A stretch of 26,297 nt of DNA, from contig JAYMSP010002103.1 of the NCBI GenBank assembly GCA_036897095.1, positions 1 through 26,297 on the forward strand, given 5' to 3'. The first letter of the stretch is position 1. Every line of letters starts with the position of its first letter. Shown here piece after piece: positions 1-7,582 of the stretch. Below the pieces are notes generated by a model. The model did not search any database and was not told where the DNA came from. It worked only from the letters and a program-made list of their open reading frames with translations. This DNA is from Plantago elongata (taxonomy: Eukaryota > Streptophyta > Magnoliopsida > Lamiales > Plantaginaceae). The position numbers and the translations under genes were made by a program.

Positions 1-126
1 TCCCCGCCACCACCTCTACCCCAATCGCCACCCCCACCTTCACCGCCACCACCACCTCCACTGCCACTGCCACCCCCATCCCCACCTCCACCTCCACCCC
101 CAAAGCGGAAGGGAATGTCGTGGTGA
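1..126 (+). CDS. Possible 3' end of a proline-rich (extensin-like) protein, partial
   Basis: Read from base 1 on the plus strand, this stretch is open for 41 codons and stops at TGA 124-126. Almost every codon is proline, broken by a few Ser, Leu and Gln, and the end is a short basic tail (K-R-K-G-M-S-W). The Pro-Pro-Pro-Pro-Ser blocks resemble cell-wall extensin-like or other proline-rich plant proteins. The start lies left of the window, so length and domains are unknown. The opposite strand reads as a glycine-rich run in one frame, but that frame meets a stop near 155 before any ATG, so I prefer the plus reading. It could also be a simple CCN repeat that is not translated. Confidence 0.35.
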   Translation, partial: SPPPPLPQSPPPPSPPPPPPLPLPPPSPPPPPPPKRKGMSW

Positions 127-697
127 TCACGTGTTTGTTTCCACCAATGTTAATTCTTGACGTTTAACACATTCAAGATCGATTTTTAGTATTGTAGTTT
201 TTGCTAAATAATAATGATGGTATTTTATTTCATTCAGCATTTTCCTATAAAGTCACACATGCAAGAATACAAGCAATATATGTTTAGGATAATTGATTAA
301 TTTCATAGATACGTAAAAATCTGTTTGGTATAATTGTAATTTACACATTATATTCAGTTTATTTGATTTGTACTCCACTTATATAAAATTCTGCTTGCAT
401 ATTCTATACACATATTATTTGTCATATTAACCCAAACATGTGATGAAATCATACTCCAATATATTAAGTGACGTTGTATGTTGTCATTAAATCCGTCACA
501 AAGCCAGAGATGAAATTAAATTCCCTTGATATAGTATATGATATGTATATATATGTCTGTCTGTAGAACCTGTAACGACACTAGATAAACAAACCGTCAC
601 GAAGAACCATTTCTTTTATTGACTTGTGCACCATTACAAGGAAAATTTGATTAAGGAGATGCACTGTTATTATATATAACATCATTTTAGTTTACTG
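127..697. other. Intergenic, AT-rich, no gene seen
   Basis: This interval lies between the proline-rich end and the stop codon of the first SPH gene. It is AT-rich with many short stops in all frames. It should contain the 3' untranslated region and poly(A) site of the minus-strand SPH gene next to it. I see no repeat or RNA gene here. Confidence 0.5.
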
Positions 698-1228
698 TTA
701 CAATTTCACGTTGCTAGAATTTGAGGATTGATCATTTTCCGAATCCAAAAGACCAATAGGACTACCTGGAGCAACGGTCCCGTTCCAGTAATAGGCGAGC
801 GCTCTATCCTCACCACCTGGTCCCTTGACGAATGCAATTCCCTCACGCATAGCTTCCCATTTGCACACAAGTGATGGGCAATGTTTTTCAATCTTTTTCT
901 TGTATGCATCAAAAGTTATTGAGTTTTCTTTCCATTTAACATTACACCAGAACCGCGTAGTCCCCCATATGTTGACACAAAAACTAAATTGATACTTTTG
1001 GAGTGGGAGCGTAAGTACCCCTTCTCCAAGATCATCGTCCTTAGATTGACAGTGAACGGTGACTGGAGTGGAATGGGGAATCCAGTTGACAATATAAATG
1101 TACATATGTGACATCCCGAGACAATAGTCCCCAGCGGATACACGATAAACATTGGATGTTATGAATAAGCTGAGAACAAGTGTCGTTATTACAATGGTGT
1201 TCATTCTATTTTTTGAAGAAGAATGCAT
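698..1228 (-). CDS. S-protein homologue (SPH / self-incompatibility S1 family), subtype A copy 1
   Basis: This is an intronless gene for a small secreted protein of 176 residues. Residues 11-24 form a hydrophobic signal-peptide core, and cleavage is likely after Ala32. The mature part shows S1-family hallmarks: N-W-I-P at 48-51, V-H-C-Q-S-K-D-D-D-L-G at 58-68, F-S-F-C near 81-84, C-K-W-E-A at 122-126 and Y-Y-W-N-G-T at 146-151. Six cysteines (36, 60, 84, 95, 117, 122) could form three disulfides, and N149-G-T is a glycosylation sequon. The first ATG is chosen because the leader just before it matches that of the other subtype A gene. Met9 (codon at 1204) is an alternative start. Papaver PrsS, a member of this family, is the pistil self-incompatibility ligand, but most SPH proteins have unknown roles. 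The family call is firm; the role is not known. Confidence 0.93.
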   Translation of the reverse strand: MHSSSKNRMNTIVITTLVLSLFITSNVYRVSAGDYCLGMSHMYIYIVNWIPHSTPVTVHCQSKDDDLGEGVLTLPLQKYQFSFCVNIWGTTRFWCNVKWKENSITFDAYKKKIEKHCPSLVCKWEAMREGIAFVKGPGGEDRALAYYWNGTVAPGSPIGLLDSENDQSSNSSNVKL

Positions 1229-1258
1229 CTTGTTAAGTGAAATGTGAATTGTTCACGT

Positions 1259-1270
1259 CCTTTTATAGGA
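1259..1270 (-). promoter_or_regulatory. TATA box of SPH gene A1
   Basis: On the minus strand the sequence reads CCTATAAAAGG, with TATAAAA at 1267-1261. It ends 32 nt before the ATG at 1228. A start site 25-30 nt downstream would leave a very short leader of about 5-10 nt before the first ATG, or about 30 nt before Met9. Confidence 0.65.
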
Positions 1271-1700
1271 TCAACTTGGACGGACGGGTTGAAGCAGATA
1301 AGCCAAATAAAGGCTACTCATAAAATGGGTTATGTTAATCTTAAAAGAATTAGAAGAAGAAAATGAAAGGAAAAAGATATTAAAAAAAGATTCCCAGAAT
1401 TGCAACAATTTGTATAAATGTGAAAGTGCAATTCATTGTTAAAGACTTATAGCCACAAGAATAAATATTAAAGTATTTTCTTAATCCTTTTGTTTTTTTT
1501 TCTCTCTTTTTCATCCTGTTTTCTTTAATATTTGCAAGAAAACATCTTTGAAGTAAAGTTTGCCAAGTTTGTGTAAATAAATTCTTCAACTTTGATATTG
1601 CTGTGTCAAGAGCCATATTTGTTAAAAGTATAATTAGATTATGATTCTTTAATATTAGTATTTAGAAGTATTATTGAATTAGTATTATTTAATATTGATA
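1271..1700. other. Intergenic, upstream of SPH gene A1, no gene seen
   Basis: This AT-rich interval would hold distal promoter elements of the minus-strand SPH gene. Open frames here are short, low-complexity and lysine-rich or phenylalanine-rich, and match no family that I recognise. Confidence 0.45.
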
Positions 1701-1890
1701 ATGAAGTACAACTCAGTTGGTAAGACGCTTCATTTTTTTTTTATCTTTTTTCCTTCAGTCAATAGGTCGGGGATTCGAGTCACCCTTTCATCTTCAACTC
1801 CTCAAGAACCTCCGATTTCACGCTAATGGTTTTTAAAGGAAAGACGCAAGGAAACCGGCCTGCAGCAAAGCCTCAGGGCCGGGTAAGAAG
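1700..1890 (+). repeat. tRNA-derived SINE-like element
   Basis: A tRNA-like RNA polymerase III promoter is visible. An A-box-like stretch (ACTCAGTTGGTAAGACGC) lies at 1711-1728, and a B-box-like GGATTCGAGTC lies at 1771-1781. The spacing is plausible for a tRNA, but the T-rich stretch between them cannot fold as a real tRNA. The 3' body runs to about 1890 and is more GC-rich than its surroundings. The outer ends and target-site duplication are not resolved. A decayed tRNA pseudogene is the alternative. Confidence 0.45.
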
Positions 1891-1900
1891 CAAGGAAATC

Positions 1901-2650
1901 GGTGTTAGAATTTTAGTAAAAAATGAGGCTAGTCCATGTCTTTGAACCTAAATCAATATGGCCCCTACATGTAAAAAAATGAAGTTTCTTGGCACATGCA
2001 TGTATAATTAATCTAATATAGTAGTAGATTATGTTTGAGAAAGAATTACTAAAATTCATTAAACGGTGAAAGAGTAATTGAAGCTCGAGGTGTGTTGATT
2101 GATGCATTGAATATGAAATGCCAAGAGTTGTAATGGGAGAAGTCCCACATGTGACATGGCTAAAATTGAGGAAAAAGTAACTAAATATAAGGCTAAGGTT
2201 TGGGTTGAGGGTTTGGACCCTTGGGGCACCCATGCTTTTAAAGGGGGAAGACCTAGGTGCACCTACACCCGCCTGGCTCCGCTAGGAGCCGGACCCAGTC
2301 TTGGGTCGTAGGGTTCGGGTTCATGGGTCGCGGTCTAGGGTTGAGTATAATCTTTTTGGGCCAGAAACATATTTTGTATGGTTAGGCCCAAACGAAATCT
2401 GAAACAGAAGAGGTCCAACGCGGTTAGGCTTGCATTGAAGACTCTGTCCGTTCGCTGAACGGATTTAACCTTTCGTTCAAAAGATGTGTCTGAATAGAAA
2501 AATTCAAAAGTTGTGTCTATTCTAATTTTTGTCTCTGCAGGACTCGTTCACAAAAAACCTGTTCACATAAATGTTCATTCGTCAAGTAGTTTATGCCAAG
2601 ACTCCTGAAGTTAGAGTTCTATTTTTATCTAGGGAGATCGCCTACAATAA
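1901..2650. mobile_element. Putative degenerate or solo LTR with GC-rich core
   Basis: The stretch begins with TGTTAGAATTTTAG, a form common at plant LTR starts, and contains a GTCCCACATGTGAC block like those in plant LTRs. It has a sharply GC-rich core at about 2215-2340 in otherwise AT-rich DNA. No protein-coding domain is seen. The 3' terminus and target-site duplication were not identified, so the right limit is approximate. This is an inference from composition and resemblance. Confidence 0.3.
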
Positions 2651-3142
2651 ATATTAAAAGAAACAAAACAAACATATTAATTATATTATTGAGCACATAT
2701 TATGCGTACAAGAACACTAGAATTGACATATTGTAATTTTAAAAAAGAAAGAAATGAAAATGGTATGTCTAATAATTTGCCCTCTGGTGCTTTTTTATGA
2801 ATGTGAGGTACATGGTCAAACCACCTCAGTCTATGTATTGACTCTATTAGCTCTCCTGTATGGCTTACAATATCTTTTATAACTAGCTAGTTTGCATAAT
2901 CATATCTCTTTATTGTTATATATGTACAATTATGGCGGTGAAATTTGGTTAATCAGTTTGGTTTTGGTTCAACCATGTACAATCATATAGTATTAATTTT
3001 GGTTGGTCCGGGTCGTATATTATTGGTATATACTTTGCGTGTCTGTACACACATATGCAAACCAGTTAATGTTAAGGACACTATGTGATTTTATTTAGTA
3101 CTTCATTATAAGTTGTACAAACTATAACATGCATGATCGCCG
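2651..3142. other. Intergenic, no gene seen
   Basis: AT-rich DNA downstream (3') of minus-strand SPH gene B1, with stops in all frames. The 3' untranslated region of B1 probably occupies the bases just left of 3143. Confidence 0.45.
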
Positions 3143-3583
3143 TTACATTATGGCTCTGGTACCATTCCAATAGAATGCCAACGCATAATCCTCCATCCGC
3201 GCACCAAAATAAAGACCATCCCATCGGGCTGCCCATACACATGTAGTTTCACATTTGCTCGATGTTTCATAGACCGTTACATCTGTATGAAATTGATCCC
3301 AAGCAAACGTGCAAAAGAACTTTGTCCTGAGGAAAAGATCTTCACAAAATGTAAAATAGAAATGTTGGTTCTTCCAGAGTGTGTGGTTTCCTAAATCGTC
3401 ATCTTTTGACCAGCAGTGCAGCATCAGCGGATGAGGAGATGTGTGAGGGAGTTGGTTGGTTATATAAACTTCGTGTGGTTCAGTGAGGGTACAATTTGGA
3501 TCGAGGGCTAACGTTGTTTGGAAACTATTAGTCACAATGAAGATGAAAGAGAGAACCATAAGGGGATAAATTTCCATTTTCAT
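3143..3583 (-). CDS. S-protein homologue (SPH / S1 family), subtype B copy 1
   Basis: This is an intronless gene for a secreted SPH protein of 146 residues. The frame is open from an ATG at 3607, but I start at 3583 for two reasons: the M-K-M-E start matches the sister gene B2, and the upstream ATG would sit almost at the expected transcription start. The signal peptide spans residues 1-26. S1-family blocks include L-P-H at 45-47, H-C-W-S-K-D-D-D-L-G-N-H-T at 56-68, F-C-E-D-L-F at 79-84 and W-N-G-T at 139-142. Six mature cysteines are at 31, 57, 80, 91, 111 and 115. Three sequons are visible: N30-C-T, N66-H-T and N140-G-T. The C-terminus stops four residues after the W-N-G-T block, shorter than in the other three copies. 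The product is probably extracellular; ligand and receptor are unknown. Confidence 0.92.
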   Translation of the reverse strand: MKMEIYPLMVLSFIFIVTNSFQTTLALDPNCTLTEPHEVYITNQLPHTSPHPLMLHCWSKDDDLGNHTLWKNQHFYFTFCEDLFLRTKFFCTFAWDQFHTDVTVYETSSKCETTCVWAARWDGLYFGARMEDYALAFYWNGTRAIM

Positions 3584-3636
3584 ACTTGTGTAGAGTATAG
3601 CAAGCATTGTGTGAGCTCTTCAACCATCCACCCCTT

Positions 3637-3645
3637 ATATATTGT
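3637..3645 (-). promoter_or_regulatory. TATA box of SPH gene B1
   Basis: The minus strand reads ATATATAAGGGG here, 53 nt before the chosen ATG at 3583. A start site about 27 nt downstream would fall near 3610, giving a leader of roughly 25 nt. Gene B2 has the same TATATAAGGG box in the same relative place. Confidence 0.6.
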
Positions 3646-4399
3646 AGTATATATCGGGCCTTTTTTTGTGATTCAGTAAATCTTGAAAGTTAAAGAAATG
3701 TCATGACAATTTTGAGACAAAGAATGATAAATTACTCATGAACGGTTAATTTAATGGAGAAATGTGCAATTAAAGTTATATTCCCTTCCCTTCAAATGAT
3801 AAGGACAATCTTTTGTGTCGTAAAAAAAGTGAATCCTATCACACACTTATAATGTAGCATTTATCTAGTTAGTCATTATATCATCGAACTTTATAATGTG
3901 TACAATTGAGATCTTGGAGTTAACTTTTATATGCAGACTCATCCATGTGATTCTATATTCATGTGTGTGTAACTCGGAAACAAAATATGCAAAACTATTT
4001 TATTTGACTAGGTGAACATGCATGTGGATGTGCATTATAATTATATATCCCGCCTTAGTTGAAGCGAGTTCGGTAAGTACATAGACCACCACTCTTATAT
4101 AGTGTGAGATTTGTGTATAATTTCAAAATCAATAGCGTGTGTGATCTATTGCACAAAGCGGGTAATATCATACTAGCATAGCATGCTATGTTTGGTCCAA
4201 TTATGAGCACCAACTGTTCTAGTACAATTGGTTAATTCTCGATCGATCAGTAGTCAGTTAACGTTTATTTTTTTCTTTGTTAAGTTCAAACCTTTGCCCA
4301 AGCTAGAAAAATTCGATCGGTTGGTGTTTAAAAGGGAGAATATTACAATTATCTTTAATAATATATATCTCCAATTATTAACATTTGTTGACCTTAAAG
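3646..4399. other. Intergenic, no gene seen
   Basis: AT-rich DNA upstream of SPH gene B1. It contains a perfect 14-bp palindrome (CATAGCATGCTATG) at 4177-4190. The one open frame on the plus strand (4228-4416) has no family signature. Confidence 0.45.
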
Positions 4400-5345
4400 C
4401 TTTGAGTTATTTGTGATGATAACAAACAATCTTAATTATATGCTAACTTTTCTTCAACCAAAGTTCCAGTAATTATGTTTACGTTTATTTGAATTCATAA
4501 TCTTGTATCAAATTACTATTCTTTGGAGTTGTATTTGTTGCTTAGTTTGTGCAGGAAGAAAATACTTCAAATTTAAAAGGCAACATTAGAGAAAATGGTG
4601 GAAGAATTACTTGAGGACTCTTCTCCTAGAAAATCTCAACATATTTAGACTTCCATCTTATTCAGAGCCAACTAACATTATTCTTCAAGTCAACAAGACG
4701 TATTTTTCCAACAAATCAGAACATCTTCAAACGTTCATATTCCTCTGCGTTATAAAAGAGTTCAAGACTGGATGAGGAGGAAGAATCAAGACAACAGTGC
4801 ATACAACGAGTTCTATCAATTTCAGAAATAGAGTTCCCTTTAATCTTTCCATCGATATTCATTGAGTTTATGTATAGAAAAGAGAGAGAGTTAGTGAATT
4901 TCATAATCATTCATTCATTGTATTTAGAGGTTCTAAAATCTTGTTAGTGTGTAGTTAAAGGAGTTGGGATTGCTTCTTAGCACGAGTCACTTGGTCTAGG
5001 CAGGAATAGCTTAGACAGAGCAAGAGGGAAGGACAATGGTTGTTTGTTCTTAAGTGCTTGCAGTTTGTAAAGTGTCTATCAAGTATCAACCCAAAAGTAA
5101 AGGTTTGGGATGTGGATGTAGGTCAGTTGTGACTGAACCACTATAACTTTTGTGTGTCGTTTTACAGCTTTCAGCATTGCATTTTTTACTGAACTACATC
5201 ATAACTACATTTTAAGGTTTCTGTCAAGTTGCAGTTTTCACGGGAAACTTCGAGTGAAACGTTAAACGAAACTTCACATCTTTCTTGTTGATCTTTCAGT
5301 AACACTATTTCAAAACAAAGTCTAAAAAGTTTTTAAAGAAAATTT
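4400..5345 (+). mobile_element. Putative solo LTR, Copia type (SIRE/Maximus-like)
   Basis: The left part holds GATGATAACAAAC (4414-4426), which is typical near the start of long Copia LTRs. A TATA box (TATAAAAG) follows at 4751-4758, and a GAACCACTATAAC block lies at 5135-5147, similar to a block often seen near the 3' part of such LTRs. No gag or pol coding is present, so this would be a solo LTR left by recombination. Exact ends and a target-site duplication were not fixed. The assignment rests on remembered family features. Confidence 0.45.
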
Positions 5346-5640
5346 CATATTGCAACATTTCAAAGATCTTGAAAATTAAATATCCTACATCATGAGTTTT
5401 ACGTGCTAAAAGTTTGTTCCTGTCCTACATGCGGAGACTGAATTAATTAATTACTAACATCTACTACAATTATATATATTCGAGCATTTAATAGGGAACA
5501 TTAGTACATCCTCATACAAGAATTCGACTAAAGAAAAGTGTCGCAAAAAACAATAATTAGTTATTTCTTGGTTACATTTCAAAGAAAATGCACTGGTATC
5601 ATCTACCAACATTTTATTATATGCTTTGATTTTTCTGCAG
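5346..5640. other. Intergenic, 3' of SPH gene A2
   Basis: AT-rich DNA, likely holding the 3' untranslated region of the minus-strand gene A2. The open frame at 5454-5894 is the antisense-frame shadow of A2. Confidence 0.4.
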
Positions 5641-6120
5641 CTAGAATTCATGAATTGAATTCGCAACCGGACTACCTTTAGCATGAGTCCCATTCCAATA
5701 ATACACGAGCCCTCTTGTGTCACCAGGTCCGCTGTAGAAATAAATTCCGTCACGCCATGCTTCCCATTTGCACACATCCGTTTGGCATTTTGGTGCGATT
5801 TTGTCGTCATAAACAGTAAATTTAACAGTGTTCTTTTTCCATGTGACATGACACCAATACAACGAATATCCAAAGATGTTTGCGCAGAAATCAAAGTGAT
5901 ATTCTTTGGTCACTGGAATCGTCTCTTGTCCAACATCTCGCTCTTTATCTTGACAATGAACCGTTATTGGAGAGGATTTGGGGATCCAGTTTTTAACAAA
6001 AATGTGAACATGTGATGAGCCAAAACATGACACAGCGGATACGTCGTAACTGTTTGATAGTATGAATAAGATGAGAAAAGATGTCATTCTTGAGTCAAAT
6101 CTTGGTTTGGAAAAAATCAT
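5641..6120 (-). CDS. S-protein homologue (SPH / S1 family), subtype A copy 2
   Basis: This is an intronless gene for a secreted SPH protein of 159 residues. The frame extends to an ATG at 6147, but 6120 is preferred. The 6147 ATG lies only 26 nt from the TATA box, about where transcription should begin, and the leader CACATTTC...CA(C)TAGACAAA-ATG matches that of A1. The signal peptide core is residues 13-22, with cleavage after Ala29. Family blocks are N-W-I-P at 44-47, V-H-C-Q-D-K at 54-59, C-K-W-E-A-W-R-D-G-I at 117-126, G-P-G at 131-133 and Y-Y-W-N-G-T at 140-145. Six cysteines are at 32, 56, 79, 90, 112 and 117. The D-D-D-L-G motif is altered to E-R-D-V-G. It is closest to A1, which shares G-P-G and the A-x-G-S-P tail. 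Confidence 0.92.
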   Translation of the reverse strand: MIFSKPRFDSRMTSFLILFILSNSYDVSAVSCFGSSHVHIFVKNWIPKSSPITVHCQDKERDVGQETIPVTKEYHFDFCANIFGYSLYWCHVTWKKNTVKFTVYDDKIAPKCQTDVCKWEAWRDGIYFYSGPGDTRGLVYYWNGTHAKGSPVANSIHEF

Positions 6121-6172
6121 TTTGTCTAGTGAAGAAATGTGGGTCATCTCAATTTTAATTTAGCCAAGTCCA

Positions 6173-6180
6173 TTTTTATA
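6173..6180 (-). promoter_or_regulatory. TATA box of SPH gene A2
   Basis: TATAAAAA is read on the minus strand from 6180 to 6173. It is 53 nt upstream of the ATG at 6120, giving a leader of about 25 nt. This spacing supports 6120 over 6147 as the start. Confidence 0.6.
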
Positions 6181-7031
6181 GTGTTCATTTCGGAAAAAAA
6201 ATGGAAAAAAGATAAAATCAAAATGAAAGATAAAGCAGTCCCAAAGTTACACGGATGAAGCTGTAATGGTCTAAGATATGTGAATCTATAGACTTAGAAT
6301 TTCTACACAAAAGCACGAATTTGAGGTTGATTATCTAGAAGTCAAATGGCTCAAGATAAGGTCAGATTAAAAAAAACAAAATGTAAAAGTAATTGTTCTT
6401 TTATAGAATTAATGTTTATCACTAAAAGGTAATAAGTGATATAAATAATTAAAATTATACCAGTATTAGAATTTATAATACTTTTACAACTTTTGAATTC
6501 GTAAATTCGATTTATTATTTGTGCTATGTTATTATTTTTTAATATTTTCCTTTCATAATTTAGACCATGAAGTGAAACCTTTATATATGGGCAATTTGTA
6601 GACTTTCAAAAGCAACAAGATGTAATGCAGTTGAAGGTGAGGCTTGTGTAATGTTGAGTTGCCTTAGACCTGAACTTGATTAAACCAGTTGAGGTGAATT
6701 ACAAGATAAATGACTATTAAGTTCTCAGTTCTCACATTAGATTTAATTTGTAAAATTGCAGATTAATTTAGAAATTGATCATGCTTCAAGAGAATTGATG
6801 CAGAATGTGTAAACCTTTGTTGGTGACTTGCATGCCATGGCCTCACCGGAGGCGATTTCTCTGATGCAGGGCCAAAGAATCCATGGTTACATGTGGAAAT
6901 GGTTTGATTAACTATCTGTTCTGTCCATTGCACTTCTCTTGATAAATTTTCATTGATACAACAAGTTGCAATACATAGAACTGGAATTATAACAATGTAA
7001 TTCGTACATAGATCATTTGTGTTAGCTCTGA
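6181..7031. other. Intergenic between SPH genes A2 and B2
   Basis: The shortest gap of the cluster. It holds the promoter of A2 on its left and the 3' flank of B2 on its right. There is no sign of a transposon insertion, unlike the two other gaps. The open frame at 6763-7086 overlaps B2 in another frame and is a shadow. Confidence 0.45.
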
Positions 7032-7514
7032 TCAGTTGGGACTCATGGCCGGTGTGAGTGATTTGCCAACATAAGTACCATTCCATAAGTATTCGAGCTT
7101 ATAACCTTCTAGCCGGTAACTAAAGAAAATACCTTCCTTTCGCGCTGACCACAGACACACAGTGGTAACACAACGAAGCCATGCATACTTTGCGTTGAAT
7201 ACAGTAATTTGTATCTGGTTCTTCGCCCAACTAATTGCACAATCGTATCTAGTTCTCCAGAAAAGGTCTTCGCAAAAACTCCAATGAATGTTTTGATTCT
7301 TCCAGAGTGTGTGGTTTCCTAAATCATCATCTTTTGACCAGCAGTGCACCAGTAGGGGATCGTGAGAGTAGTGAGGGAGCTCGTTGGTTACATAAACGTC
7401 GTGTTGAGCAGTGAAACTGCAACTGGTTTTTTGTTGGCCTAATAGTAGTTGAAAATTACCAGACATGCATATCACAACCAATAAGAACAACATAAACAGA
7501 TTTTCCATTTTCAT
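7032..7514 (-). CDS. S-protein homologue (SPH / S1 family), subtype B copy 2
   Basis: This is an intronless gene for a secreted SPH protein of 160 residues. The start M-K-M-E is shared with B1. Residues 6-26 form the signal peptide (L-F-M-L-F-L-L-V-V core). The S1-family blocks are L-P-H at 46-48, V-H-C-W-S-K-D-D-D-L-G-N-H-T at 56-69, F-C-E-D-L-F-W-R-T at 80-88, C-L-W-S-A-R at 120-125 and L-W-N-G-T at 143-147. Mature cysteines are 32, 58, 81, 92, 115 and 120. N67-H-T and N145-G-T are sequons. The tail is 13 residues longer than in B1 and ends S-L-T-P-A-M-S-P-N. It is clearly the sister of B1, with a 52-nt block that differs at one base. Function beyond the family is unknown. Confidence 0.93.
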   Translation of the reverse strand: MKMENLFMLFLLVVICMSGNFQLLLGQQKTSCSFTAQHDVYVTNELPHYSHDPLLVHCWSKDDDLGNHTLWKNQNIHWSFCEDLFWRTRYDCAISWAKNQIQITVFNAKYAWLRCVTTVCLWSARKEGIFFSYRLEGYKLEYLWNGTYVGKSLTPAMSPN

Positions 7515-7573
7515 CTCTCACAACTTTGTATTGCTAATATGTGATGTTAGAGTTCTTCCATGACAATTAAATC

Positions 7574-7582
7574 CCTTATATA
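7574..7582 (-). promoter_or_regulatory. TATA box of SPH gene B2
   Basis: The minus strand reads CTATATAAGGG, with TATATAA at 7582-7576. It lies 61 nt before the ATG at 7514, leaving a leader of roughly 30 nt. The box and the GAAGA-x-CTC-like leader correspond to those of B1. Confidence 0.6.

Noticed and set aside
1..126. Glycine-rich protein on the minus strand
   Set aside because: The glycine frame meets a stop near 155 with no ATG between, while the plus-strand proline frame has a clean stop and a plausible C-terminus.
706..1152. Minus-strand open frames overlapping SPH gene A1 in other frames
   Set aside because: They are shadows of A1, without signal peptide or family blocks, and their frames conflict with the clear SPH frame.
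4177..4190. Perfect 14-bp palindrome considered as a regulatory operator
   Set aside because: It is isolated, far from a gene start and within chance expectation for a sequence of this length. It is noted only in the intergenic description.
5683..6015. 110-codon plus-strand open frame across SPH gene A2
   Set aside because: It is the antisense of A2 and shows no domain. The SPH reading on the minus strand explains the openness.
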